64,000 bases of DNA from Agelaius tricolor (GCA_023055355.1 JALJCS010000001.1:105726881-105790880); one strand, 5' to 3'; counted from the stretch's first letter, positions 14,337 through 27,330 are shown. Numbers and translations are program-made. Notes: a model not told the origin generated them from the letters alone.

Positions 14337-14435
14337 AAAGTTGAGCAGCTAAGCGTCCAAGTCTACGGGGAAAGTTCCAGCCTCAGTCTGTAAGGCAGGA
14401 ACTTTACCCGTGCACTGCGCTTTCTGCTCAACTTT
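14337..14435. other. 99-nt imperfect fold-back (pre-miRNA-like hairpin)
   Basis: The outer arms AAAGTTGAGCAG (14,337-14,348) and CTGCTCAACTTT (14,424-14,435) pair perfectly over 12 bp. Inside them, AAGCG (14,351-14,355) pairs with CGCTT (14,418-14,422), and AGT (14,360-14,362) can pair with ACT (14,414-14,416). ACGGG (14,365-14,369) pairs with CCCGT (14,407-14,411). AAAGTTCCAGCC (14,371-14,382) pairs with GGCAGGAACTTT (14,394-14,405) with one A-A mismatch, leaving an 11-nt loop. That is about 36 pairs with small internal loops, close to the size and shape of a microRNA precursor. A palindromic transposon remnant is the main alternative. I do not recognise a known miRNA, and either strand could be transcribed. 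Confidence 0.6.
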
Positions 14436-14540
14436 TGGTTTGCCTGGGATTTATCTACTTTTCATTGTTTTAATCACAACAGTTCTGGATAATTTCAAAT
14501 GCCCAGAGGACTGCTGATCAATAGATATAATTGCAGATTC

Positions 14541-14887
14541 AACCCACACAAGTCTATGGGGCCGGGATGAGATTCACCCAAGGTTGCCTGGGGAGATGGT
14601 GTCAGGGCTCACCAAGAGTCTTTCCATCATTCATCATCAGTCCTGACTAATCAGGGAGGGCCCTGCTGACTGGATGCTGGCAAATGTGAAGCCCATCTAC
14701 AAGAAGGGTCAGAAGGACAATCCAGGAAGTGGTGGAATCACCATCCCTGGAGGTATTTTAAAAACTGTGGATGTGGCACGTGGGGACAGTTTAGTGGTGC
14801 ACTTGACAGTGCAGGGTTAACTACTGGATTCATAATTATCTTAAAGGTCCTATCCAACCTCAGAGATTGTATGATTCTATGATTCTA
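14541..14887 (+). mobile_element. CR1 LINE with internal deletion (RT-region piece joined to 3' end)
   Basis: The first half ('agtctatggggccgggatga', 'cccatctacaagaagggtca') matches the reverse-transcriptase-coding part of CR1 ORF2, now broken by stops. At about 14,728-14,735 it passes straight into the 3'-terminal region ('gtggtggaatcaccatccct' followed by 'aaaggtcctatccaacctc') and ends in 'gattgtatgattctatgatt'. The kilobases that normally lie between these parts are absent. The element is dead and should not be read as a gene. Confidence 0.9.
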
Positions 14888-17800
14888 AAATTATCAGAAA
14901 TAGAAAAGGTCTTCTTTGTCTTTTTCACTAAAGTTTCTTCTTGTTAGTCAGAGTTAATTGACCCCTTTAATTGATATTCTCTACAGCAAAAGAGAAAGTA
15001 GTGATTGGGAAATGTCCACAGAGCTGTCACTTCCCACAGCTGCTCCTATGGCTTGCTCACCTGAAATGGAGAAATTTCACATATGTAGGATATGATGCTG
15101 CACAGGACCACATGGAGGCTTTCTATAGCAAGACCAGGCAGATTTTTTCCTATGTCTTCTGTAATGTTGCTGTGTAATACACCAAGGGCTAAAGAAATAT
15201 TTGACTATATGTAACAAAATAGGAAAATGAGCTGAAACAATAGCTGGGCAGATCAGAAAATATGAAAGTCATGGAGAGAGATTCACAAGAAAAAATGTGC
15301 CAAGAGCAACTGTGCTTTATAGATGCATGCTTAAATAGAAATACAAATGTCTGGGGACAATAAAGCCCAGGTCCCACACATTTCAAACTGGTCACCTGAA
15401 AAAAGCCTACCTGCAGCTCCTCCTTGCCTCCACTTCTCATCTGTAAGACAAAAACACCACTGTCATCATCACCACCCTTATTGGAGAGCCATAAAAACAA
15501 AACAAGGCTTCTGAAGCACCTCAAAACCATGGTTTTGAACAATACAGAAAAACTTCACAAAAACGAACTTCTGCCTGCCGAGCCAAGTTTGAATAGCAGG
15601 CAGAGACCACACACAGAATAATTCAAAACCAAAGGGCTGAATACTTGCCTCTTAAATAAGTATTGCCCCTTCCATGTACAGAGTAAGGCCACAGCTCTGT
15701 GAGAAAAATATTGTGCAATGCTATAACTAAAACTTCTTATGAAGGGGGCAAATTAAAGGCTGCATAGAAAACTTGGACAGCATTGATGTATCTCTTCTGA
15801 GTGCTTATCCACATAGAAATTTCTTTTGAAAGCATCTTTTAGTGTAATAAATGCAATTGAGGGAGAGAAAATTATTTAGTGCAATGTGAAGATCCAGAGA
15901 TAAAAGAAATATTTGGTTTGTGCTCTTGAGTCGACTCTGAGATCAGGGTTCCTTACATGGATTTCTCTGATTTCAAACCCTTTATATGAACTTTCCAAAA
16001 TGAAAAAATCCAAAAATTTCTAGAAGCTAAAACAAACATTTGTTTGCTAAATTAAAGTTTCTTCTGTTTTCTTTTCCATACATCCCCACAACCAATGGTA
16101 AGTAAATGTCTTTTTCTGATAGTGTTTGCATAAAAGGCAAATACAGCTGTTAGAGGACTGGTTTTTTTGATGATCCAGATTGATTTGTGAAGAGGTTGTC
16201 ACAGAATTTTTATATAAGTTCAGGTTTATAATTATATGTCCTCAGATCCTGAGGCATCCCAGCAAAACCTCCCCGAAGAGAAACCTTAAAATGTTTAGGA
16301 TCTGTGTCTGTATCTCTATATCCAGGAATGCCTCTTTATATTGTATATAAAAACACATATGTATGTACTAAATATATACTTATATTTATGTTTCCATTTA
16401 GATGTATTCATGTATCCATATATTTCTATCTGGATATAGCAAGTGGTAAATCAAAGGGCTGGAGAAGCAAAGATTGACTCCCCAGTTTGTTGCAGACCCA
16501 GCCTGAGTGTCTGGGCAATGCACCAGGGAAAGGGAAACCACTCCTGTACTGATGTGGCTGCAGCCTCATCCCACCCCAGCGCCAGCAGAGGCTGCCTTGG
16601 CTCCTGCTGGTGCTCCCAGGGCAGCAGCCAGCGGGGATGGCTCTGGTGGAAGCAGCAGGACAGGAGCAGGACAGGGGCTGGGATGGGGCCGGGGAGGAAG
16701 CGACATGTGCCTTGCCAGTGAGGTCCCCAGTGACAGCACAGGGATCCCCTGCTGCAACTCAACCTTCCCAGGGAAGACGGGGCCAGGGAGAGGAGGGGAG
16801 GCTCGGTTCCCCAATTAAATTTTATACATCCCTCCACTGTTTCTCAGGTTGCTTTCAGAATCAGAAAATCCAAGAAATATATTCACAGATGTTCCCTTGT
16901 TTATTTGTTGACTCTGTGTAATTTGTTTGCCCTAATTTGTTTTTGTCTATCATGGGACTTCCCTTTTTAATTTCCCTTTCTCTGTTTACCACTCTTTGTG
17001 GAGCAGCGGTCTGTTAAGCTGTGAGAGGCACATGCCAAATTAAAAAAAAAAGGGGGGAGGGGGGAAAGGCACCGCAGATTGTTTTAAGCACTGGCTGCCC
17101 CTTTGGGCCTGAAGGCCTTGCTTGCAGCCTGCACCTGCTCCTCCTCTTGAGACACGGGGCTCCTGATCTTTATCCCCTGCCTTTAAGCTGCCTGATTCCT
17201 ATTATCCAAACTCAAACAGCGTTCTCTACATTCACGCCTCCAGCACTTGGCATGAAATTAATAAGCCTGGCTGATATATTTCCCTGGAAGCCTGCCACTC
17301 TTTAACAGTGGTGTTAGATTAAAAATTTTGGCATGGTTAATGAACAGGGAAAAGCTGAAGCCAAAAGTTTCATGCAGCAATGCAAAGATTTGGGGGTTAT
17401 GAAAAGAATACCAACTTTGTTCGCATTTTCTGAATGCCGTCCTAATTACAGGGTTAGATAACAGACACAACAAAATAGTCATGGCTAGAAGAAAGGACGT
17501 GTTCTCATCCTTCCCTCGCACTTGATTTTATCTGTAGCCTTTTCAATCGCATCCCATTCTGCTGTATTGTGTAACCTGAAACACAGTGGTGCTCAGTTGG
17601 ATTCAAAACTCTGCATTCACACAATTAGCACTGAAAGGGGGCCACAAATCCAGAAACCACCCTGTCCCACCCTCCCCAGGGTCTGGGAGCAGTGCAGTCC
17701 TCCTTCAGGCTCTTCTGGAGACTGGGAACAACCTCTTCCCCAAACAGCAAAGCCCAAGGTGGATTGCAGGTCACAATCGTGTCCCCAAGTCATTCAGGCC

Positions 17801-20000
17801 TTTGGGCATTTCTGATCTTCATCCATCTTTGGTTTTAAGAGATCTCATTTATAGGATGCTGACAGCATGGTTAGATTTTTTCACTAGAAAAAATAATCCT
17901 AACAAGAAATTGCATGTGCACCCATGTGTGAGTCATAAGTACATGCATGTATGCATACACATGTGTAAGAAGTGCTGTTGATTCTTTCAGGTGCAAGCCT
18001 TGTATCCAAATTTGCCTGACATATAGGTGCATTCACTGACTTTCTGTTCTCCCACTTTGGAAAGGAATGATCTTAAATTTTCCCTGTAAGAATCACTTTT
18101 TTCCCCCTGGTTACTTACGTCATGGCTATACTGTTACTTAAAAAGCCATAAAAATACTCTGGAACACAGTCTGCCAAACTGAAAGAGATGAAACTAGTGC
18201 TAAAGCATGCCTAGCATGTCACCTGTGGGCCTGAAGTAGCATTAGGAAGAACATGAGACCTGTCTTTTTTCCTGACTGCCACAGGTCCTATAGCCATAAA
18301 GCCACGGTGTCCTACTAGTGGCAGAAATGCTTCCCTCTTCCATTTCCTATGGGCTCTGGGCTGTGCTCCCAAAAATCCCTTGAAGTACCTCACCATGCAT
18401 CTGAACTCCACACCAAGGGCCATCCCCTCCTGCAAAGAAGCCCATGCTGGGAAGAGCTCCAGCAGTCTTTTTGCTCTTGAAAACTGCAACAGTGCTCTTG
18501 ACAACACAACAGAACAACTTCTCCAGCTCACTGCTCATGGGAAGCTTGGAATGAAAGGGCCTTGTATCACCTTACTGTTGTCCTAGCTGCTTTCCCTCCC
18601 CTGCCCCTTTTCTCCTCTCTTGCAGATTTGTCACCATGCCTTGACCGAAGCCATTTAACATCTCCTATCTCTTCTGCAGCTCACCCCTTCCCTCTCTCCT
18701 TTCCTCCTGCCTTCTGGGATGCATTTGCATTCTGTTTGTTAAGGTACCCATTGGAACTCCATTTTCCTGGTCTTTCCATTTAGCTTCCATCTTTCAAAAT
18801 TCCCTCTTCCATACTCTTTAGTGATTTCCAGCTGAGTGAAAGGAACATCTCTTCCACATTAAAAAGTCTTGGCCATTCTGCAACCACTGAGGCGGCCAGA
18901 CTCCTTTCCCTTTAGAGCAATGGCCTGCCCTCAGTGCTAGTTTTGCAGAAGTGAGATGTGTCCCTCCCTTGAGTTCTGAACATGAGGTGCCCTGGTTGGG
19001 CTGGCTGCTGGCTCTTTATGCACCATGCTGGATTCATGTCCTGGATTCCTGCCCTGTATGGCTGGGAAGGACCAGTGTCACAGATCAGCCAGTGCATTAA
19101 TGCCTCACTGACACCACCACACCAGCTGCAGGCTCGGCTGATAGCACAGAAAAGTGTGAAACGATAAGGAAATTGCTAATCTGAGTGATAGGGCATGGCT
19201 CTCTGTGCAAGTCCTACCTCTCACAGCTGCTCTTTACACATGCATGCCCTTGGACAGCTTCCCAGGCTGCCTCACTCCAAGGGTCTCCCAGAACGCCCCT
19301 CCTCTCCACCTAGGGTCAAGTCATCTCCTCCTACACTAGCACCAACAGCTGGAGGCCAATGACACATGAAGTGCATGCTGAACATAATAAGAGTTTACAA
19401 TGCTAATAACTTAAGCAGGCAGCATTTGACCCAGGCATAAGTGTGACATGGCAAAAAAAGTGATACGGAAGCACAACTTGTCAGGCTTCGCATCTTACAT
19501 CTAGATGAGAGAGGGCATCTGCAGAGCATGACCTTTCCTAAAGTGTCCTGCTTGACCTACTGTGGAGCTATTTCAGGAGGCAGAAGGGACAGGCCCATGG
19601 GGACTGTCCCCATGACTAGACAGTGGGAGCCTTTGTTTCAGAAGTTTGAAATTTTGCTGAGTCTAGGAACCTTTTTTTCTTCAGTTGTCTGCCAAAGAGC
19701 ATCAGTTTATAGTTTTTGTTTTGCAAGCAACAGTTTCAAGGAAAATTACTTTTCTTCTGCCAAATTACCAATTTCCCATTTGAAGAAAACAGACTGGAAG
19801 GAAAGTTTTCAGCCAGTACCAACCACCAAGCACCAGTTTCTTCATTCTGCAATCCTTCTTTATGAGTCCTTTGTGCACCATTGATCTCCACTCTTCCAGC
19901 CTACCTGACAGCCCCAGGCACAGTGAAACTGTGATTTTCTCTGTACAGCCAGAACAGACTATGCAAAAACACTATGCATTTCCATTAAATTGTAAGGCAA
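14888..20000. other. Intergenic DNA, no gene recognised
   Basis: Unique-looking DNA. A GC-rich but CpG-poor patch at 16.54-16.81 kb is open in all frames on both strands, which is composition rather than coding. An AT-rich patch lies at 16.30-16.44 kb. A block near 17.03-17.34 kb has mixed-complexity words suggestive of conserved non-coding sequence. No exon or RNA gene is supported. Confidence 0.45.
17939..17967. repeat. 29-nt perfect purine-pyrimidine alternation
   Basis: The run 'gtacatgcatgtatgcatac' followed by 'acatgtgta' alternates purine and pyrimidine without a break. Such tracts can adopt Z-DNA under negative supercoiling. It is not a simple dinucleotide repeat. No function is shown by the sequence. 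Confidence 0.8.
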
Positions 20001-20019
20001 GGTAGTTCCAGTCACGCAC

Positions 20020-20165
20020 TCCTAATATTTGCAAATTTATGATTTTTGAATGTCCGGCACACCTTTAATTTTTATTGACAAGTTGCACAATAGTTCATCA
20101 TTAGTAAAGCATAATCAAAATTAATTGATTATGAGCTCACTGTGTATTAATCAGAATTGTCTTCT
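20020..20165. promoter_or_regulatory. Candidate regulatory element with homeodomain-type palindrome
   Basis: ATAATCAA (20,111-20,118) and TTGATTAT (20,125-20,132) form perfect 8-bp inverted arms around an AATTAA centre. Neighbouring words include TTTAATTTTTATTG, CATCATTAGTAAAG and GTATTAATCAG. Clusters of TAAT/ATTA words are typical of homeobox-bound enhancers in gene deserts. Plain AT-richness could also produce them, so this is a weak call. Confidence 0.3.
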
Positions 20166-22739
20166 ACTGCAGGAAATGGCAATTAGTCTATATTACCACT
20201 GTGTGAAAAGCAAACAACTGGTCTAAACACATGCTAAATCGTCATTTACTACTGCATGTCTCCCACCATTCTGGTCTCTATTCCATGAAAAAATGGCAAA
20301 ATCAAAAAATATGTAGAGCATAATGGTTTTGCCTTAACTATTGTTCTTATAAACAATAATGCAGAAATAATTTTGTTCATGTGACATTTTGGAAAGAATG
20401 TGACAAAAATGTTAAACATCTCTCCACATAATCTCACTACATAAGCTGTTCCTAGTGTCTGAGTCAGCCATACCACATGATACTACAATCTCCTCAGATT
20501 ACATGGAGTTTGAGAAGTGTGGATAAACACAAATGTTATAATTGCCAAAATAAAAGAGTGTTAAGACAGGCAGAATCCAGTTTAAAACCTAGCTTAAGAG
20601 ACTAGGATCCATCCTCTTTCTGAAACAGCTTCAGCTGAGCACATGTAGAAATCTCCCCATAAATCTTCATCTGTAGCAGTGCTTATTTCCTCCATTCCCA
20701 GCAGGCAGCCTGTTGCCTCATGCCTTGGAACCCTTCTTTATATTCAATTCCCTTCCCCTTATATTTTATCTGACTAGAAAGATTTTTCTCCCTTAATCTT
20801 TATTATTGTTTGTGTTGACGTATGGAAACTAATGAACCTAAGGGAAAAAGACATCTGCATTTAGGCTGGCTTGCAGGAACAGTTGGCGTAATGGACAGTG
20901 GCTGGGACCTGGGTTCCAGCATTTTCCCAGCAGATGCTCTGAAGAGCTTAGCAGTCTGCACAAAACCACAGTATCAGTCCCTGTTTAAGGCCTGTTCTGG
21001 CACATTTGTTTGTCTGCTTTCACTGTCCATCCTCTCCTCACACCTCTTCCCAAAGCCTGCAAAAGCAAGTCCCAGGCTAATGCTGGCACACAGGGAAGCC
21101 CTGGCAGAAGCAGTGGTGCATGTCAGAGTTTAAAGTTGAATGAGTTGGGGGTGAAAACTCCAGTATTACATGGGGGCTGTGCTGAGAACAAGGGCTGTGG
21201 GGGTTACTGAGTGAATCAGGGAAGGGATGTATGAGAAATGGGTACTATGTGTGAATTGTGCATGTGTTCTGGAGACCCACACAAAGGTAAGTCACAGACA
21301 AAGTATGATAGAAAAGATACACCAGAATTGGACCTGAGGACAACTGCCTGCTGTCACTTATTCCTCTGGCCTCTCCCAAATTGTGTCAGATAATCAGAGG
21401 TCAGCTGTCAAGCATCAAAGATCACAAACCTGTGGCAATGCAGCATCTTGAGAAGACCATCTGTTCTTCAAAAGCGTAACCAATTCTTTATCTTCTGTGT
21501 TCACAAGAGGGCCTGTAGTAGCTTTGACTACTGGTTTCTCCAGAAATAACTCAGCTCTTCCTATTGCCCCCCATTTGTCTTCCTAGATTAAACTTTGATT
21601 ATACTAATTTCAAGATTTTCTCACATGACTTTTTCTATTGAAGGAAGCATCAGGTGTTTCCCATGAGACCCATTCAGCTGTGGTCCCCTTACTCCCGCTT
21701 TGCCGCAAGGCACAGAGGCTGGACCATCCCCTCTCCCAGTCTCCAGTCTGTGTGATGCCCCTGCCTCCCAGTCACACATGGGTGCTGGGGATGTGTGGCA
21801 TGAGCACAGGGAACCAGGAGTTCATCGCCTACAAGGTCCTGCTCCCTCAGTCTGTGATCTGGCATATTTTGGGACACAGCTCTTTTGTGATCAGTGCACA
21901 CGACTGTATCCATCATATGACTCAGTATGCCAGATTTCCACCCCAACATGTGACCTAAGAATTATCATAGTACCTTTCACACTCACCTAATTCCAAGCTA
22001 AATCTCAGCAGCTCATATTTCCTGTCTTTATGTGGATTTCCATCTCCTCTGGTTTGTTTTTTTTATTAGGCAGCGGATGGTTGTCAAACACATTATCTGC
22101 ACAGATCAGTCCCAGTCAAAGCTGGAACACATCGCTGGAGTTTTTCCCTGGGGTTGTCTGGGAACTTCATTCAGCACTCTGTGGCAAGCTCTGCCTTGCC
22201 CTGCAACCAGCAAAAATATCTTTAACTACCCCAGGTGCCAGCTGCCTCCTGCCAGATGGTCAGGGATTTTTCTCCTTTGGTTTTAGACTGACCCAGCAAA
22301 GATGGCACGCTCCCATCTACGTGACCCAGCACAGAGCTGTGCCCTCACTCATCCAGTTTTGAATGGCTGCTCTCCCATAAATGTGATACTGTCACTTTTA
22401 TCAAGAGATCTGGGAGGGAAGGATCCATCTTTATTAATTTGTGGAGCAGGGACCTTGCAGTTACTGAGTGATTTGTTCCGTGGTGCCTGGGAGCACGCTG
22501 CTACCCCCAGCCCCAGAAAAGCCCAGTTCCAGGCACCTGGTGTAAAACTCTGTGCCATGGGCTCGCGTCTCACCCCGGATTTGCTGGAACACCCAAGGCC
22601 AGATATGCATTGCCCTGGGGCCCTGCTGACACCCTGCCAGAGCCAGGCTGGCAGGAGCTGCTGAGGCAGATGCTTGCCCACATCTCCCAGCCCTGCCCAG
22701 CAGTGACTATCCAGCAGAGGGGCAGAGGTACGGGTGAAA

Positions 22740-22915
22740 TCCTCAAAGTGAGAGCGCGGCGCGCTCGTGAAATCGGAGTCTTGCCTAATTATTTCACTTA
22801 GCATTCTTAATGTTGCCAATTATACAGGAGGGTGCAATTATTCATGCTATAGGAATTGTGACATGAGAGCAGGTCAGTGGACTTTTTATTATTAGATAAA
22901 GTTCATCTCTCCAGA
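22740..22915. promoter_or_regulatory. Candidate regulatory element with CpG palindrome and TAATTA words
   Basis: GAGCGCGGCGCGCTC (22,752-22,766) is palindromic around its central base and holds several CpGs in an otherwise CpG-poor region. Immediately right of it come CCTAATTATTTCAC, CCAATTATACAGG and GCAATTATTCATGC, three ATTA-type words within 80 bases. The combination is unusual for decayed intergenic DNA and would fit an enhancer, but the assignment is inference. Confidence 0.3.
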
Positions 22916-24312
22916 AATATTCTCATGGGCCAGTCTGTGGCAGCCGAATGAACTCTCACAGGAGTGGTGAACCATTGCTAATTCTGCCTGATCCATATGC
23001 AGAACACATTTCACCATCCTTGTCATCTTTAACACTATCAGCAAGCTACCTTTTAAAAAATCTGTAAGACCCTACTACAAATGCCTTCGCAGCTCTTTGC
23101 CATCAAAAAAATACAAAATTTAAAGATAAAAAATTAAATACATATTATTCAATGCAAGTTAGAAGGAGCTTAGTATAGACATGCTGAAGTTACTGTTATT
23201 GTGATAGAATAGAGAGAATAAGATAGAGCAGAACAGAAGTTGCTTCTTTGTACAGGTCAATTAGCCTATATTCTACAATTAGGAGTAGTTTAAGTTGATG
23301 ATACAGTCTGCTATCTCTTTGAGTAGTTTTTATTTACAGGCATATGTACAAAGCCTTTTTTCCACCATCACAGTTCTACATCTCCTCCAGCCCACACTGT
23401 ACCCAAAAAATGAGTTCTCTTCCCTTGTCTTTTCCAACATCATATCTTCTTTCCTTTTTCTTGAATCTCTTCGATTTTCTTAGCTATATAGTTCACCAAA
23501 CTCTTCCTCTCCTTCCCCTAAATAAGTTCATTTCCAACCAGGTTCACAAGAAATCTACATTTTCTGCAACTGTTGTATCTATTTTGGTCCTGAATGCAGT
23601 ATAGTTGCCACATTCACAAGTTTTGATCAGGTTTTCCCTAATCTGCACCATAAAAATAGAATAGTCAACCAAAGTTTGATAGTGTCCAGTGACAGATGGC
23701 TTGAAGAAAGATGCAAAAATCTTCATACAGATAATTAAGGAGAAAGCTGCTCTCGAAATGTGGGACTCTACATGGAGTAAATGTCTGCTTAAACCCCATC
23801 TCTTGACTGGTTTCTGTATTCACTGAGGCAAAAAGGTTTATATCCCTTTGCATTTTTCATTGCATCTAATATAGCTGTAGACTTCTTCATTATCTGCAAT
23901 TGCCCTAATAGTAAATGTCTAATTTGCTTTTAATCCTGCTAACCACTTGGAGCTCTATCATATCGAGCCACCATGACTTCACATGTTTATTTTGCATCAT
24001 GTTAAAAAGCCTTTTTTTTGTTTTTGAGTAGTAGTAGTGCTTTCTAGTTTAGATATTCATTTCATCTGGCATTACCAGAAAGTATATGCAATCTATTTAC
24101 TTTTTTCATTTTCAGTGTTATAAATTCTGCCAATATGTTCCCACTTCCTTATTTTCTTTCCAAGCTAAGCAGTCTTAGTCATTTCAACCATAACTCAGAT
24201 GGGAGCACCTTCTATTTTAACAACCACCTCTGCTACTGAGATGGCAGCTTCTGCTTCACACTTCTTTTTTGAGACAAAGAAAGCAGAACTCAGACCAGAA
24301 TTCTGGGTGATG

Positions 24313-24360
24313 TCATATTTTATGATTTTCATCTTCTCATATTTTATGATTTGCATCTTC
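24313..24360. repeat. 24-bp tandem duplication
   Basis: Unit 1 (24,313-24,336) and unit 2 (24,337-24,360) are identical except for one base ('ttttc' versus 'tttgc'). This is a recent local duplication by slippage or unequal exchange. No coding or regulatory meaning is evident. Confidence 0.9.
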
Positions 24361-27330
24361 ATGACATGTCAGGTGAGACTGGAATGTGCTCTGCCTTCAG
24401 ATCCACTCCAAGCACAGCCCACCTTTCAATCCTTTCACCTACAGCTCCCTATTGATCAGCCACTTCCACTGGCTACGCCAATTCTTTTCTCAGTTATGCT
24501 GAACTGAGATCCCAACAATATTTATGAGTAGTTTAATCTACTCCTTCCAATGAACAGAATAATTTAAGCTCCCTTGTATTCACTGTGAGCAGAAATCAGC
24601 GCTTTCTGCATCACAATCTATTAAATAATTTATTTTCTTTTATAAATCCTCTTTTCAAAACCTGATAGTCAACACCAAGAGATTTTGGCATAATCTCTTC
24701 TCTCAGGTCATTGAACGTTTTCCTACTGGTCTTAGTTGGTCTTAGTTTCCACCCCAGTACTTCCTACCTGACTTCTGGTCTAGGCCTGAGTTGATGTGTC
24801 CACCCTCCTTCATTAATTCTTTGCATAAACTAGAGGAGTTAATTTCTCTCCCTGTGTATCATGAAAGTTTTCATCCAAACAAGGAAAGGTTTACACCATG
24901 GATCAGTAACACATGTTTGTGCTGATACTTCCTAGGCCTTGACCTAGTAGCTCAATAAACACAAGGTCCAAAAATACATTTTAAGTCTGGTTATTTTTGC
25001 TTTAAGGCTAAAGTAAAATTATGCAGAACAAATTCCAACATGCCCACCAAAGGAGAAAGGGTGAGAGAGAGAAAGAGAAGTATGGCTTGCTGATATAAGT
25101 ATAAACAAGTAAGAATATGGCAAATCCTCTGCAGGAGGTGGAAGAATTATTCTTTCAAGTTTTATAACCACGGACACCACAGTCCATTAGTTATCCATAA
25201 TGACATGTCTTCAGCCTGGATCTTCCAGAGTGTAAATTGATTAGAAATGCAGACAAACAAGAGGAAAATGTGCAATTATGCCTGGCCCCAAAGTTCTTAA
25301 CAATAAAATAGTATCACTGACCCACTTGCATGACAGAAAAACTGCTACCTGGACAGTGTCTGAAGACAATATACAATTATGTAATGAGGAAAGGCCAAGA
25401 TTTTCAAAGAGGTAATGAAATATGGGAACCTATTACATGACAAAAGGAGCCATCTGACCAAATTGTCAGGGCTGAAAAGATGGCAAATCCTGACCTCGTT
25501 GATTTGTGGGTTTTTAATTATGAAAAGGAATAAAAAGAAGCCTGCAGAGGTGATGCATTGCCATCTGTTGTAGATGTCTATCTGAGGATGTTACAAAATG
25601 CTCTCCAGAGATAGAGAGATACCTGTTCTATACATTGGACACTGAAGGGTGCCTCCATGATATCATTCCACTGTAGAGATCCAAGAGAGTAAGGGAACCC
25701 ATTTGATTTAAACATCTAACTTGAAGACAGCTGAATTCACTTGGACATACTTTACCCAGTCTTCCTTTTGTTGAATTCCATCTTCATTCCCAAAGGAAAG
25801 ATTGTGACTCCAGAGCACAGTGACCTCAGGTGCTCCCTGTGCATGGACCCAAAGGAGGTGCTGAGCACAGCAGCAGCCTGCAGCAGCTGACATTGCAGCA
25901 GCTGCTCCAGAACTGAGCTTGGCCAGTTTTTAGCTAGGAAGACTTCAGTATAGAATTCTGCTTTCTGCTGCAAAGCACGGGAAGACTCAGGCTAACACCT
26001 CATGTACTGCAAAGAATCAAAATTGCTTGCAGACACCTGAAGAAAACAAAACACAAACCTGCAAATTTTTCCCTAATACCCCATTAAACCCACAATGAAG
26101 AGAAGAAAGGGAAACATGAGCAGCCATGAGAGGCACACTTACATGACTACGTGCAGACGGATGTAATCTCACTCCAGCATGGAAAACAGAGAGCTGCATT
26201 ACTTCAAGGATGTGCAGGAGCTAAAAACTCACCCTGGTCTCTTCTCAGACATTAGTTTCATTGCAGGAAGGTTGGTGGGGTTGGTAGTTGTGAGCACCTG
26301 CTTGACAGAAAAGAGTGTGAAATGCAATAGTGCTTGTTCAGCTCTTTGGCAATGTTAAGTGCCTCTAAAACACTGCAAGTGCTGCACATATTATTCAACT
26401 TTTAAAGGTGTAACGGGAACTGGCAATCATTATTGGCCTGGCCAGAGCCTGTGTCAGATTTGTTCTTGCTGGAATTAAAAAGCATGGCTATTAAAATTTG
26501 AGTAGGAAAACTCGATCATTAGCTCATATAATTGCCTCATAATATATATGGACTGGTTTATCCCTCTGTGATCAGACCAGGGAAATAAGCTCATAATTCT
26601 CATGGCCTGTATCACCAGCTTTACCCCTGGCCAAGAGTCCAGCTCAAATTCTGCTCTGATGGAAGTTCTATATAGACCAAACACAGGCACAACAGCTGAG
26701 TGCAGTATGAACTTTAGAGATAACGACAAGGAATGATAAAAAGCAGATAAAGAAATAAAAAAACAAGAAATAAAAACAAGATAAAGAAATAGAATTCAAC
26801 CCTAATGATGCAACAACACGACACCATCAGTTTGTTGCCACCGAACTTCTCTTGCCATCAGACCTCATCAGACAGACCAAGGCTGTGCTCCAGCAGCTGC
26901 CTTGCCATACAACATAGTCTAGGCAATAGTTTATTCCACCATCCAGTACTGGAGCATCTCCTACACACCCTCCTGGCTCTGCTGTGGGCTCCCAGAAATT
27001 CACTCAATGCTGATAACCCCATGGTTTAAGGAAGAGTTAATTGAACATATAAATATGCAGACTTCCTAGAGAACTTAGTTCCCCTGCACAAGAAAAGATT
27101 TTAAAAAAATATTCACTGAATTCTGTTAGAGCAAAAATAAAGGCAAACAGGCTCAGAAAGATTACAAAAATGTAAAGTGCTTTTAAACCACACTTACTAG
27201 AGTCCTTGTCACAGACTTCCCTAGAATGTGCATGTATGTGCATCATATGATGCAAGAATGTGCATGTATCATCTGCCCATCTTCATGAGAAGTGGAGAAG
27301 AAGGGTATAGTTTGATAAGTTCATTGTATT

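Larger units (their letters stand above)
20166..27330. other. Intergenic DNA, no gene recognised
   Basis: The longest open frames here (up to 156 codons at 22,349-22,819 minus) overlap open frames on the other strand and match no family I know. A CpG palindrome lies at 22,752-22,766, a 24-bp tandem duplication at 24,313-24,360, and an A-rich 'aaataaaaaaacaagaaata' patch near 26,750. A block at 26.40-26.69 kb looks like possible conserved non-coding DNA. Confidence 0.45.

Noticed and set aside
16443..16837. GC-rich block open in many frames, possible CpG island or exon
   Set aside because: CpG is scarce despite high GC, frames are open on both strands, and no protein family or splice signals are visible.
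22302..22819. 120- and 156-codon opposing open frames
   Set aside because: They overlap on opposite strands with no family resemblance and no splice context. The compositional bias of the region is sufficient.
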